Program-made: the position numbers and the translations under genes
Notes under the pieces: model-generated
Seen by the model: only the letters and a program-made list of their open reading frames with translations
Told to the model about the DNA's origin: nothing
Database searches by the model: none
NCBI GenBank assembly: GCA_964427425.1
Contig: CAYRUD010000014.1
Coordinates: forward strand, 496,001-560,000
From: CAYRUD01 sp964427425
GTDB taxonomy: Bacteria > Chlamydiota > Chlamydiia > Chlamydiales > FEN-1388
DNA length: 64,000 nt
Direction: 5' to 3'
In this document: in pieces, positions 8,454 to 17,033 of the stretch
Numbering within the stretch: the stretch's first letter is position 1
How the letters are laid out: each line of letters starts with the position of its first letter

Positions 8454-10121
8454 TTATTGGCGATTACCATTATTTAACTCTCGATAGTTGACAGGCTGTA
8501 GATTTCGTTTTGGTCTTCCCTGAGCTACTGATTGGGCAGCGCCATTGTTATTTGCTGGAGCTGTTGCCGTCGCAGGTGTTGCCGTCGCAGGTGTTGCCGT
8601 CGGAGGTGTTGCTGTAGCAGCTTGAGGACGGTGAAACTTTCGTTTTCTTCTAACAGATGGAGTTGTTGAAGCGCTTGCAGAGGCTTGCTGATCATCACCA
8701 GCTTCAGATGATTCATCTTGTGCTTGAAGTTGGGCTTGAAGATTGAAGATTTGAGCTTTGAGTCGCTCAATCTCTAAATCTTTAGTTTTTAACACAGCTT
8801 CTGTACCAAGCTCTTCTTGCTCCGATTCATGATTGAATTGATTTTTGATCTCTTCAATCTTATGAGTTGCTTCCTCAAGATTTCTCTCGAGAGTTGCCGC
8901 GCGATCTAGAGTCTTTTGAAGTTCTTGTTGAGTTTGCTCACGAAGTCTTAGTTGTGCATTAAACTCTTCTTGAAGATTATTTCTTGTGAGGAGACTCTCT
9001 TCAATCTCTTCTTCAAGTCGTTGAATGAGAGTGTTGAGCTCAGCCTCAGCCTTTTCGCTTTCTTCTTTGGAAAGAGTTAAGTCAGCTCGAACTTTTTCGA
9101 GTTCTCGTACAGCTTCAGATCTTTGCATTTCTTTGTCATTATGCTGATTGATAACAGCACGCAATTGTCTTTGTAGAGTGTCTCTTGCTTGCTCCACATC
9201 TGTAAGTTGATTTTGGAGTTCTTGAGCTCTTGCATTTAATTGGAGGTTATTTGCTTGGCTTCGCTCGAGACGAGTGTTGGCTCTTGTGAGATTACCTCTT
9301 ACTTGAGCAAGTTCTTCTTGGCTCTCTCGAAGATCCTTTTGCGCATCTTGAAGAGCTACAACAAGTTCATATTCTCGTTGATTAAGCTCGGTAATTCGTA
9401 CTGTTGCGTCTTCGATCTGAGCATTGAGCTCTTCAGCGATTTTTGCATGGTGCTCTCTCTCAGCAACTAAGCCAGCTTGACGGCTTTCTGCTTGATCCAT
9501 ATATAGATGAGCATTCGCAGCAATCTCTCTTTCTCTTCGTACTTCTTCTTGAAGTCGAGTGATTGTTTCACGTGCTTCATCTCTTTCTTGAGCGATAGTC
9601 TGAAGCTCTCTTCTAATTGTCGTGACTTGCTGATTTGCTTGTGTCAACTGATTTTGAAGTTGATTGAGGTGCTCTGTGTGCTCGGCATTTATATTCTCAA
9701 TATGCCCTAAGAGATCTTGTGCGAGCTCTTCTTGCTGATGGAGCTGTTCAGTTGTTGCGTTAATCTGATTCTTGAGGCGCTTATGATCTTTCGTTACATC
9801 AATTCCAAGGAGGGTTAAGTTGCCGATGAAAGGAAGTGCTGCAACGGCTGCGCGGATGACATTACCGATACAGCGGCCGAGTGTATGGCCTGCAAGGCGC
9901 ATACTGTTCAATTGTTCTACTTTTCTTTCTTGATTGCCGGCGAAATGGAAATAGCAGGCTTTGATTCCATGAAAGATTGCCGCTGCGACGGAGGCGACAC
10001 CAAGAACAGTAGCTGATGCAGCACGGGCTGCGCCTGAAGCTGTTGAAACTACAGGAATATAATCTAGAGGTTTTAAGTTGCGCTCAATGCTATGAACGGC
10101 GTTATTAATGTGATTTACCAT
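8454..10121 (-). CDS. large coiled-coil protein with basic C-terminal tail, putative effector
   Basis: Unrecognised protein of 555 residues. The ATG at 10121 is preferred to a start 12 codons upstream because GGGAAGG lies seven bases before it. The N-terminus has small-residue hydrophobic stretches beginning YIPVVSTASGAARAA, then a second near AVAALPFIGNLTLLGI. Such YIP-S-G-R openings recur in chlamydial proteins with membrane-active segments. From about residue 115 to 480 it is an almost unbroken Glu/Gln/Arg-rich coiled coil. The tail holds RRKRK, an Ala-Thr-Pro repeat (DNA repeat at 8563-8622) and a basic end with RPKRNLQPVNYREL. No enzyme domain is visible. The tail resembles that of the protein at 34433-35545. 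Structural or host-targeted roles are both possible. Confidence 0.85.
   Translation of the reverse strand: MVNHINNAVHSIERNLKPLDYIPVVSTASGAARAASATVLGVASVAAAIFHGIKACYFHFAGNQERKVEQLNSMRLAGHTLGRCIGNVIRAAVAALPFIGNLTLLGIDVTKDHKRLKNQINATTEQLHQQEELAQDLLGHIENINAEHTEHLNQLQNQLTQANQQVTTIRRELQTIAQERDEARETITRLQEEVRREREIAANAHLYMDQAESRQAGLVAEREHHAKIAEELNAQIEDATVRITELNQREYELVVALQDAQKDLRESQEELAQVRGNLTRANTRLERSQANNLQLNARAQELQNQLTDVEQARDTLQRQLRAVINQHNDKEMQRSEAVRELEKVRADLTLSKEESEKAEAELNTLIQRLEEEIEESLLTRNNLQEEFNAQLRLREQTQQELQKTLDRAATLERNLEEATHKIEEIKNQFNHESEQEELGTEAVLKTKDLEIERLKAQIFNLQAQLQAQDESSEAGDDQQASASASTTPSVRRKRKFHRPQAATATPPTATPATATPATATAPANNNGAAQSVAQGRPKRNLQPVNYRELNNGNRQ
8563..8622 (-). repeat. 15-bp tandem repeat, about 4 copies
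   Basis: Units of 15 bp (plus-strand GTTGCCGTCGCAGGT) at 8563-8577, 8578-8592, 8593-8607 (one change) and a degenerate copy at 8608-8622. They keep the frame and encode alternating Ala-Thr-Pro pentapeptides in the linker of the coiled-coil protein. Copy number could vary between strains. Confidence 0.85.
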
Positions 10122-10203
10122 ATCTGTACCTTCCCTTATTACAAAAAGATAAATCAATTATAAGTAAATGAGAATTATATTTGTAAACAAAATTAAAAAA
10201 TTA

Positions 10204-10233
10204 TTAAGACTCGTCTAATAAAACGAGTCTTAA
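10204..10233 (-). terminator. terminator of the small hydrophobic protein gene
   Basis: An 11-bp stem (10204-10214 with 10223-10233, TTAAGACTCGT/ACGAGTCTTAA). On the minus strand it is followed by TAATAATTTTTTAA, a good U-run. Confidence 0.75.
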
Positions 10234-10243
10234 ATTCAGTGGT

Positions 10244-10606
10244 TTAATTAATTAAATTAAAAAATCTATTAAATGTTTGGAGTCCTTGTTTAAGGATCTC
10301 GGGTTGAAACGTTCTTGCTCCGACGTAGCTAGTCGCTATGGCGAGAGCTGTACATCCTGTCGCGATGATTGCCTTCGCGATATCATGGATAAAACTCGAC
10401 TGGGAGATGATACAGCCGTTTTGCGCGGTAAGGTTTATGTTATTCTCATTCTTCTGAATGATGGTAATACTTCTTCCTGGAAGCGCGCTATTGAAGCGGG
10501 TAGATTTTGATGTATCGTGGGACGCGCTCTCTTGGGGTTCTCCATTAAGAGAGACTCGAAATGGTTGAGAAAGAGACATTGTTGCAAGAGCTGATGGCAT
10601 AGTCAT
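10244..10606 (-). CDS. small hypothetical protein with C-terminal hydrophobic segment
   Basis: Unrecognised 120-residue protein starting MTMPSALATMSLSQPF. This ATG is chosen over one 20 codons upstream because AAAGAGG lies nine bases before it and the upstream ATG has no ribosome site. The first half is polar and Ser/Thr-rich; residues about 75-100 (IAKAIIATGCTALAIA) could form one membrane helix. It sits between the coiled-coil gene and groEL on the same strand with its own terminator at 10204-10233. No domain recognised. Confidence 0.55.
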   Translation of the reverse strand: MTMPSALATMSLSQPFRVSLNGEPQESASHDTSKSTRFNSALPGRSITIIQKNENNINLTAQNGCIISQSSFIHDIAKAIIATGCTALAIATSYVGARTFQPEILKQGLQTFNRFFNLIN

Positions 10607-10783
10607 ATTTTTAAACCTCTTTATTGAAGTTCTATTAGCTTTCAGATTCATTAAAAAATCGCTCATCTCTCAAAAATTATCATGAGATAAGACTGCTACA
10701 TGATTTAATTCAAAAGAGAGATACGCCAGTATTAGGACTGAAAATTGTGAATAGGAGATTAAGAGGGGATCAAGAGAAAATAA

Positions 10784-10815
10784 AAGAGGAAGAGAATGTT
10801 TATTCTCTTCCTCTT
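10784..10815 (-). terminator. groEL terminator
   Basis: A 14-bp perfect stem with loop GTTT (10784-10797 with 10802-10815), followed on the minus strand by TTTTATTTTC. A typical intrinsic terminator, 39 bases beyond the groEL stop. Confidence 0.85.
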
Positions 10816-10853
10816 ACGAAAATGAGTGAAGGATATTACTTCAGCTTTTTAGC

Positions 10854-12458
10854 TTAACTTTTCTCGTCTTCAGCTTCTGGAGCGTCTGCAATCAGAGCTT
10901 CAGAGATAAGCGTGATGCCTGCGGCAGAAGATGCGTAGGTGAGGCAATTTTTGATCACTTTTAATGGATCAATAACGCCTGAGTGGAGAAGGTCTTCGAC
11001 CTCTTCTGTTAAAGCGTTGAATCCGTACGCATATTCTTTCCTCAATATCTCATGAAGAACAACTGATCCGTCTTTTCCAGAGTTTGAAATAATCTGTTTG
11101 ATCGGTGTCTCGCACGCTGCCAAGATAATCTTTGCTCCGAGGAGTTCATCTCCTATAAGCTGAAGGGTTGGAATAGCTTTTTGAGCTGCGCGTAGGAGCG
11201 CGATTCCTCCGCCTGGGACAATACCTGTTTCAATCGCAGCTTTTGTTGAGTTCAAGCTATCTTCAAATGCTTGCTTTTTGTTCTTGAGCTCAGGCTCTGT
11301 CGCGGCTCCAACTCGAATTTGAGCAACCCCTCCAGAGAGCTTTGCCTTTCTTTCTTCGAGTTTTTCTTTGTCATAGCTGCTTGTTGTGAGTTTGATCTCT
11401 GCTTCAATCTGCTTGACACGAGCGTCAATTGCGCTCTTGTCTCCGTGCGAGGAGACGATTGTGGTATGGTCTTTCGTGACGGTGACTTTATCACAGGTTC
11501 CCAAGAAGGAGCTATCGGCGGTTTTCAAAGAGATGCCTGCTTCTTCCGAGATAACTGTAGCTCCTGTCATCACTGCGATATCTTCGAGCATTGCTTTTCG
11601 TCTGTCACCGAACCCTGGCGATTTAACAGCGCAGACTCTAAGGGTTCCACGTAATCTGTTAACGACGAGAGTAGAGAGAGCTTCCCCATCGATATCTTCC
11701 GCGACAATCAAAAGCTCTCTTCCAGTAGATGCAATTGATTGAAGGATAGGAAGAATTTCATGGACTGAAGAGATCTTCTTATCAACAAGAAGGATGGAGG
11801 CATTTGTCATCTCTGCGATCATCTTTTCGCCATTGGTCGAAAAGTAGGCGCTCATGTAGCCGCGATCAAATTGAAGACCTTCGACAATATCAATTGTCGT
11901 CTCTGTTCCTTTTGCTTCCTCGATAGTAATAACGCCGTTTTTGCCGACTTTTTCGATAGCCTTACCGATGACTTCACCAATTTCTTTGTTGGACGAAGCG
12001 GAAGCGGAGGCGATGTTGACGATTTCTTGGTGATTTCTAACTGGAATCGCGTTTTTCTCGAGTTCTTTGAGAACAGCGTCAACTGCTTTTTCGATCCCGC
12101 GCTTTAAGCTGATTGGGCTTGCTCCAGATGAGACATATTTTAGACCATGTTCGACGATGGTCTTCAGGAGAAGAGTGCCTGTTGTTGTGCCGTCTCCGCA
12201 CTTTTCTTTGATTTTTTGCACAACTTCTTTAACGATTGAGACGCCCATGTTTTCATAAACGTCTTTGAGCTCGAAGTCGCGAACGATGCTGCTTCCATCG
12301 TTTGTGATTGTTGGAGCTCCCCAGCTTTTATCTAAGCCGACATTTCTTCCTTTAGGGCCTAATGTGCAGGCGACCACGTCGGCAAGCTTCTTCATTCCGG
12401 AATAGAGTTTAAGCCGTGCCTCTTCTTCAAAAATAATTTCTTTCGGTTGCGTAGCCAT
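10854..12458 (-). CDS. groEL: Hsp60 chaperonin GroEL, stand-alone copy
   Basis: Group I chaperonin, 534 residues. ATG at 12458 is favoured: AAGGAG lies eight bases upstream, whereas the GTG three codons earlier overlaps that spacing. The ATP site is preserved: TLGPKGRNV, the catalytic Asp in TNDG, GDGTTTG, GGG in IVPGGGIALL, and the second Asp in FEDSL. Two differences from the housekeeping form are seen: no groES lies next to it, and the C-terminus ends in an acidic EAEDEKS without Gly-Gly-Met repeats. Chlamydiae carry several GroEL paralogs and only one normally sits with groES, so this is probably a paralog rather than the main chaperonin. Whether it works with the genome's GroES cannot be judged here. 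Confidence 0.93.
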   Translation of the reverse strand: MATQPKEIIFEEEARLKLYSGMKKLADVVACTLGPKGRNVGLDKSWGAPTITNDGSSIVRDFELKDVYENMGVSIVKEVVQKIKEKCGDGTTTGTLLLKTIVEHGLKYVSSGASPISLKRGIEKAVDAVLKELEKNAIPVRNHQEIVNIASASASSNKEIGEVIGKAIEKVGKNGVITIEEAKGTETTIDIVEGLQFDRGYMSAYFSTNGEKMIAEMTNASILLVDKKISSVHEILPILQSIASTGRELLIVAEDIDGEALSTLVVNRLRGTLRVCAVKSPGFGDRRKAMLEDIAVMTGATVISEEAGISLKTADSSFLGTCDKVTVTKDHTTIVSSHGDKSAIDARVKQIEAEIKLTTSSYDKEKLEERKAKLSGGVAQIRVGAATEPELKNKKQAFEDSLNSTKAAIETGIVPGGGIALLRAAQKAIPTLQLIGDELLGAKIILAACETPIKQIISNSGKDGSVVLHEILRKEYAYGFNALTEEVEDLLHSGVIDPLKVIKNCLTYASSAAGITLISEALIADAPEAEDEKS

Positions 12459-12537
12459 TTCAATCACTCCTTAAGAAAGAGAATTGGGGTTTCAGTAGCA
12501 TCTAAAAGTAAAGCACTCTTTTTAAGAGTTCGAGTGA

Positions 12538-12678
12538 TGCCGATACAGCTTTCAGACGGATACAAAAGAAGAACTTGAAAGGATCGTCTCACTCATTCGT
12601 CGGAATCAGGAAGTCTATATGGAGTTAGGCCATTTTTTCAAGGAAAGATATCGCTTATTTAGCAAACGCCGATTATGA
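12538..12678 (+). pseudogene. short open stretch, possible gene remnant
   Basis: In the groEL-rsmI gap, a frame open from just after TGA (12535-12537) to TGA at 12676-12678 encodes about 46 residues with a protein-like charged/hydrophobic mix ending FFKERYRLFSKRRL. There is no start codon near its beginning; the only ATG is in the second half. It could be the 3' end of a decayed gene, or chance. Confidence 0.25.
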
Positions 12679-12698
12679 GTGCCAATATATTGTATGGC

Positions 12699-13592
12699 TT
12701 ATGAGAGTTGACGAAGACAGTGAGAGTAGAGGGCGCCTTTCTTTACTCCAGAAGCCTTTGCGACAAGAGCGCAGGCCTCGCTGAGTGAGATGCCTTGCTT
12801 CTCTTTAAGGGCGAGGACTTCCTGGACGAGGCGGCTTAGCTCTTCTTCAGGGGAAAGCGGAGTTTCAAGATCCTTATGAGGTGAGTCAATAACAAGTACG
12901 ATCTCTCCTTTTATTCCACTACTTTCAGCTCTTTGACGTAAAGTAGATATAAGCTCATGAATTGGCATAACCAGAATTTCTTCGTAGGTCTTTGTCAACT
13001 CACGGATAAACGCTACTTTTCTTTTTGGGGCAAGCTCTTCTATCAAGACGAGGGTTTCAAAGACGCGAAGAGGGGATTCGTAGACAGCTGTAATGCCGTC
13101 ATATCTGACGATCTCATAGAGAGCTCTTTTTCTCTCGGAGAGGTTCTTGGGTAAGAAGCCATGAAATTGAGCTTTTTCAAATTGAAATCCACTGAGGGCA
13201 AATGCTGATACGAATGCGGAAGGTCCTGGAGCGATTGAAATAGGTATGCCATGTTCATGGCAGGCTTGAATGAGGAGTTGGCCTGGATCTGAAATCGCTG
13301 GAGTTCCTGCATCAGAGATTAAGGCGGCGTGACCATCAATTTTTTTAAGAGTCTCTATCGCTTCCTGAATGGATTCTTTTTCGTTAAATTTGTGATAGCT
13401 TATGAAGCGCCGAGAGGTATGTTTCTTTTCTTCCGAATCCCCAGATTCGTCATTTCTCTCAAGGAGAAAGAAAAGCTTTTCTGCAACTCGAGTATCTTCA
13501 CAAAAGATAATGCTCGCTGATAGGAGGAGCTCTTTTGCTCGTAAGGAGATGTCTTTCATGTTACCAATAGGAGTTGCTATGACGTATAACAT
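12699..13592 (-). CDS. rsmI: 16S rRNA 2'-O-ribose C1402 methyltransferase
   Basis: RsmI methylates the ribose of C1402 in the decoding centre of 16S rRNA using S-adenosylmethionine. The 297-residue product has the tetrapyrrole-methylase fold signatures: LYVIATPIGN at the start, EDTR, the ISDAGTP(A)ISDPG block around residue 93-103, and APGPSA. The short C-terminal region (SLSEACALVAKASGVKK) is the usual small helical domain. Length is normal for the family. It lies 78 bases downstream of tRNA-Cys on the same strand and may share its transcript. Confidence 0.95.
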   Translation of the reverse strand: MLYVIATPIGNMKDISLRAKELLLSASIIFCEDTRVAEKLFFLLERNDESGDSEEKKHTSRRFISYHKFNEKESIQEAIETLKKIDGHAALISDAGTPAISDPGQLLIQACHEHGIPISIAPGPSAFVSAFALSGFQFEKAQFHGFLPKNLSERKRALYEIVRYDGITAVYESPLRVFETLVLIEELAPKRKVAFIRELTKTYEEILVMPIHELISTLRQRAESSGIKGEIVLVIDSPHKDLETPLSPEEELSRLVQEVLALKEKQGISLSEACALVAKASGVKKGALYSHCLRQLS

Positions 13593-13670
13593 GTTTTGCT
13601 AAAGCCTTACAAAGCCAAATTTAGAGACAAAAAGAGATTCAGAATATGAGCAAATGAGAAAGGGAAGAAA

Positions 13671-13741
13671 GGTGGCACCCAGATTCGAACTGGGGAATGG
13701 AAGCTTTGCAGGCTTCTGCCTTACCACTTGGCCATGCCACC
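13671..13741 (-). tRNA. tRNA-Cys (anticodon GCA)
   Basis: 71-nt cloverleaf on the minus strand. The acceptor arms GGTGGCA/TGCCACC pair, the anticodon stem GAAGC/GCTTC encloses loop CTGCAAA giving anticodon GCA, and the T-arm CCCAG TTCGAAT CTGGG is canonical. The 3' CCA is not encoded and must be added after transcription. Confidence 0.97.
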
Positions 13742-13788
13742 GAATAGACACTCTCATGAAATCGAGCTGATGAGAGGACGATGCGAGA

Positions 13789-13818
13789 ATCATACAGAAA
13801 AGTTTGGGAAAGTTGCAA
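13789..13818 (-). promoter_or_regulatory. candidate promoter of tRNA-Cys
   Basis: On the minus strand TTGCAA (13813-13818) and TATGAT (13789-13794) are separated by 18 bases and lie about 50 bases upstream of the mature tRNA 5' end. This fits a sigma-70-type promoter. No experimental support. Confidence 0.45.
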
Positions 13819-14221
13819 TGGGAAAGTGAAAGATGGGTGATGAAACAACGAAGAAGCTGATAGCTCATAGCATATAAAGGCTAAAGCTATGGAGACTTAA
13901 AGATGTTTTCATCCATACATCTGCTTGCCATCTTAAAAAGAAGATGGAGCAGTTATTCGTGAATCAACTGGGCTTGAAACTATCTAACAATAAGGCTCTT
14001 GGAATGAACTTTACATTTCAAATCATAAGTTGTTGTTGCACATCTGTTTGTATGCTATATCATCGTGAACTCATGCAAAGTTGGTGGAGCTTACAAAATC
14101 ACTAGTGTAGACTGATGTGAAGTCGCTTTTCTCGATGTGTATCATGAAGAGAGAGGACTGAAGATCGGATAAATATAATCCGAAGGTTTTTAAAGCGCCG
14201 GCCGAAAATTGGATACTTCTT
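13819..14221. other. non-coding gap before murF
   Basis: No convincing gene. It probably carries the promoter of the cell-wall operon. Two candidates are visible: TTGCAC (14036) with TATCAT (14058), spacer 16; and an isolated TATAAT at 14174-14179 with no good -35. The latter is flanked by a small inverted repeat (CGGAT/ATCCG, 14166-14182). A 53-codon frame at 13944-14105 is probably chance. Confidence 0.5.
14036..14063 (+). promoter_or_regulatory. candidate promoter of the murF operon
   Basis: TTGCAC at 14036-14041 and TATCAT at 14058-14063 with a 16-base spacer, 150-200 bases upstream of murF. Reasonable sigma-70-type match in an otherwise empty gap. Confidence 0.35.
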
Positions 14222-15637
14222 ATGGAACAAGCGAGAGAAAATAGATCGAAAGGACGCAGCTCGGTTTCGTGTATGATAGAGAATCAGTGTGCACTTCCTG
14301 CGCTTTTAAGGGCTCTTTTTCCTTCTATTTTTCATGGAATAAGAAATGAAGCGAAAGTGCAAGTCGACTCTCGACTTGTAGCTTCAGGAGATATCTTTAT
14401 CGCCTTGCCTGGCAATACAACAGACGGGCATTTATTTCTCTCAAAAGCTCTTGAGAGTGGCGCAGTAGGGCTTATCATTCGAGATGATTTCAAAGGCTTC
14501 ATTCCTCAAGGTGTTCCTGTCGCTCGCGTTCCAGATACTTTAGATGCGCTCCAAGAACTTGCTAGAAAGAAGATACAGCTTGCTTCTCCGCGTATTATCG
14601 CGGTCACAGGATCCGTTGGTAAGACCACGACAAAAGAGTTTATTCGAACACTTCTTCAGAGTGAGAATTCAGTCTTCTCCACTTCAGGAAATATGAATTC
14701 CCAGATAGGGCTTTCGCTTTCTATTATCAATGAGGCTCCATCAGATGTAGATTGGTATGTTCTGGAGATGGGAATGACCCATTTTGGCAATATTTCGCGA
14801 TTAGTCTCGATTGCCCCACCAGATGTTGCCTTAGTCACATCCATACACCTTGTCCATTCTCAGAACTTCACTGGTCTCGACGATATCGCCAAAGCTAAAT
14901 CTGAGATCTTTTCATCTCCAAAAACTTCTCTTCGAATAGCTAATAGAGATACGAACTCATTTACAACGATACAAGATGCGTCAGAAATTCCTATGAAGAC
15001 ATATTCCATCTCTCGTAATCCTCATGCAGAGTGGATGCTTCAGAGAAAAGATGATCATGTATATCTCTATGAGAAAGGAGCTCTTGAGCTTCGAGTAAAA
15101 GATCCTATGTTTCCCGCGGACCACATTTATGACAATTTTCTCGCAGCGGTAAGCGCTGCTCGCTCATGTGGCGTTTCCTGGAAGGGGATAGAAAAGGCAG
15201 CTCCCGAGCTTCAACTTCCTCCGCTTAGGCTTGAGAAGGTTATTAAAAAAGGCATTACGTTCATTAATGACTCATATAATGCTTCAGAACCATCAATGCT
15301 CTCAGCTCTACAGACGCTAGGAAAACAATCAGTTAATGGTGCCGGAAGGCGTATAGCTGTATTAGGGCAAATGAGAGAGCTCGGGAAATTCTCCAAAGAA
15401 TGCCACGAACGTGTCGGAAAAAAAGCGTGTGAAGTAGCTGATAACATATATTGCCTAGGTGAAGAGGCAGAGCCAATTGCGCATATCTGCGAAGGGATAG
15501 GAAAACCATGCTTTTGGACTGTCTCTTTTGATGAACTTATGAAAGTCCTTCTTCAAGAAATACGAGCTGATGATGTTCTTCTTCTAAAGGGGTCGAGATC
15601 AAATCAGCTCTGGCGAGTTCTTGATTACTATAACTAG
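14222..15637 (+). CDS. murF: UDP-MurNAc-tripeptide:D-Ala-D-Ala ligase
   Basis: MurF adds D-Ala-D-Ala to UDP-MurNAc-tripeptide in the cytoplasm, the last soluble step before MraY. The 471-residue product has the Mur-ligase order: a substrate-binding N-domain, the ATP loop GSVGKTTTKE near residue 138, the NDSYNA(S)EPSM motif of the C-terminal half, and the final KGSRSN(Q)LW block. The start is uncertain: ATG 14222 lacks a clear ribosome site, and ATG 14273 (17 codons in) begins closer to where the family starts. It opens the plus-strand cluster murF-mraY-murD-nlpD-ftsW-murG-murC/ddl, the same order as in Chlamydia. Confidence 0.95.
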   Translation: MEQARENRSKGRSSVSCMIENQCALPALLRALFPSIFHGIRNEAKVQVDSRLVASGDIFIALPGNTTDGHLFLSKALESGAVGLIIRDDFKGFIPQGVPVARVPDTLDALQELARKKIQLASPRIIAVTGSVGKTTTKEFIRTLLQSENSVFSTSGNMNSQIGLSLSIINEAPSDVDWYVLEMGMTHFGNISRLVSIAPPDVALVTSIHLVHSQNFTGLDDIAKAKSEIFSSPKTSLRIANRDTNSFTTIQDASEIPMKTYSISRNPHAEWMLQRKDDHVYLYEKGALELRVKDPMFPADHIYDNFLAAVSAARSCGVSWKGIEKAAPELQLPPLRLEKVIKKGITFINDSYNASEPSMLSALQTLGKQSVNGAGRRIAVLGQMRELGKFSKECHERVGKKACEVADNIYCLGEEAEPIAHICEGIGKPCFWTVSFDELMKVLLQEIRADDVLLLKGSRSNQLWRVLDYYN

Positions 15638-15702
15638 CAATTCCTTCATGGCAGAAATGATTTTATAGAGATGACACAAGAGAGAGGGGAGTAAACGGGG
15701 AA

Positions 15703-16959
15703 ATGGAATTTGAGATGATGTATTCAGGATTAGGTGTGGTCTCATATATGAATTCGTGCTTACAAGACCCTCCATCGACGTGGTTTCTCTTCTCCTCCAT
15801 TGCCGAATATGCCGCATCTTCCGTTCCTGGTACTACGAGCATGAGTTTGTCGACATTGATGCCTCTTTCAACATCGACTCGAATGATGCTCTCTTTCTTT
15901 ACCTCATTTGTTATTATGCTCGCGTTTGGCAAGAGATTTATTTCCTTTCTTTTGAGCGCAAAGATGGGACAACCTATTCGAGACGAGCAAGGATTTCTCT
16001 TAGCGGAGCTTCATAAATCGAAGAAAAACACTCCTACCATGGGAGGGCTTCTCTTGGCAGTTTCAGCCTTGATCTCTTCCCTTTTTTGGACGGATCTCTC
16101 ATCGCCATTCATCTGGATTTTGATTGCCGCGACAGTGACTTTTGGCGCTATCGGAGCCTGTGATGATTGGGCAAAACTCAAAAATAAGAGTTCAAAAGGA
16201 CTTCCTGGAAAATTGAGACTTATTCTTCAGACAGGATTTGCGCTTTCCGTCCTTTTATTTTTATGGGCTCCTTTCGCGGATGCTCTTCGGCCTGTGATTA
16301 CACTTATGGGGGAGAAGATCGAGTGGTATGACTGGCAAAAGAATCTTTTTTTGCCTTTTATCTCGCATCCTATTTTCATCTCTTCAATTGTCGGTGTTCT
16401 TGCGATTCAGCTCATTCAATGGTGTGCGATTGTCGGTTCTGCGAATGCAGTGAACTTGACAGATGGATTGGATGGACTGGCCTCTGGTTGCGCTCTTTTT
16501 GCTTCCGCGTTTTTGGCTCTTTTTGCTTTTTTCACAAATAATTTAGGCTTATCTGAGCTCCACGGAATAAGCTACATTCCAGGGTCTGGAGAGATAGCTA
16601 TCTACCTTGCAGCCTTCTTCGGCGCGATCCTCGGATTCTTATGGTTCAATGCGCATCCAGCTCAAGTATTTATGGGAGATACCGGATCACTTGCGATAGG
16701 TGGAACTCTTGGAACATCGGCGGTGCTGCTTAAAGCAGAATGGTATTTGGCACTTGTCGGCATGTTATTTGTTTTTGAGACTTTCTCTGTCATTCTCCAA
16801 GTTCTCTCCTTCAAGCTGACAGGAAAGCGGATTTTTCGATGCGCTCCTCTTCACCATCACTTCGAATATATGGGTATTCCCGAGACCAAAGTAGTGGCCC
16901 GCTTTTGGATAGCCGCCTTTTTGCTTGCTGTTCTTGGCGCTCTCTCGTTAAAAATATAA
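15703..16959 (+). CDS. mraY: phospho-MurNAc-pentapeptide translocase (lipid I synthase)
   Basis: Integral membrane enzyme that transfers phospho-MurNAc-pentapeptide to undecaprenyl phosphate. Landmarks: TPTMGG, the DDW(A)K(L)K acidic pair, SANAVNLTDGLDGLA, FMGDTGSLAIGG, and the APLHHHFE motif near the C-terminus, in about ten membrane segments. At 418 residues it is some 60 longer than usual. The extra N-terminal part (residues 1-60) is Ser/Thr/Met-rich and partly hydrophobic. GAGGGGAG ten bases before ATG 15703 supports translation of the extension, though starts near residue 50-61 would give a normal-length enzyme. Confidence 0.95.
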   Translation: MEFEMMYSGLGVVSYMNSCLQDPPSTWFLFSSIAEYAASSVPGTTSMSLSTLMPLSTSTRMMLSFFTSFVIMLAFGKRFISFLLSAKMGQPIRDEQGFLLAELHKSKKNTPTMGGLLLAVSALISSLFWTDLSSPFIWILIAATVTFGAIGACDDWAKLKNKSSKGLPGKLRLILQTGFALSVLLFLWAPFADALRPVITLMGEKIEWYDWQKNLFLPFISHPIFISSIVGVLAIQLIQWCAIVGSANAVNLTDGLDGLASGCALFASAFLALFAFFTNNLGLSELHGISYIPGSGEIAIYLAAFFGAILGFLWFNAHPAQVFMGDTGSLAIGGTLGTSAVLLKAEWYLALVGMLFVFETFSVILQVLSFKLTGKRIFRCAPLHHHFEYMGIPETKVVARFWIAAFLLAVLGALSLKI

Positions 16960-17033
16960 AAAGCAGGGATGGATGCTTCGAGTATCTAGAAGTGGGAAGA
17001 TTTATTTAATCTCAGTGGTTTAGGAAATAAACG

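Noticed and set aside
13599..13868. Frames of 89 and 69 codons covering the tRNA-Cys region
   Set aside because: They read straight through a canonical tRNA gene.
15756..16016. Alternative frame overlapping the start of mraY, considered as evidence of a frameshift
   Set aside because: The MraY frame itself continues into family-like sequence (TPTMGG onward) with a good ribosome site; no MraY-like match in the other frame.
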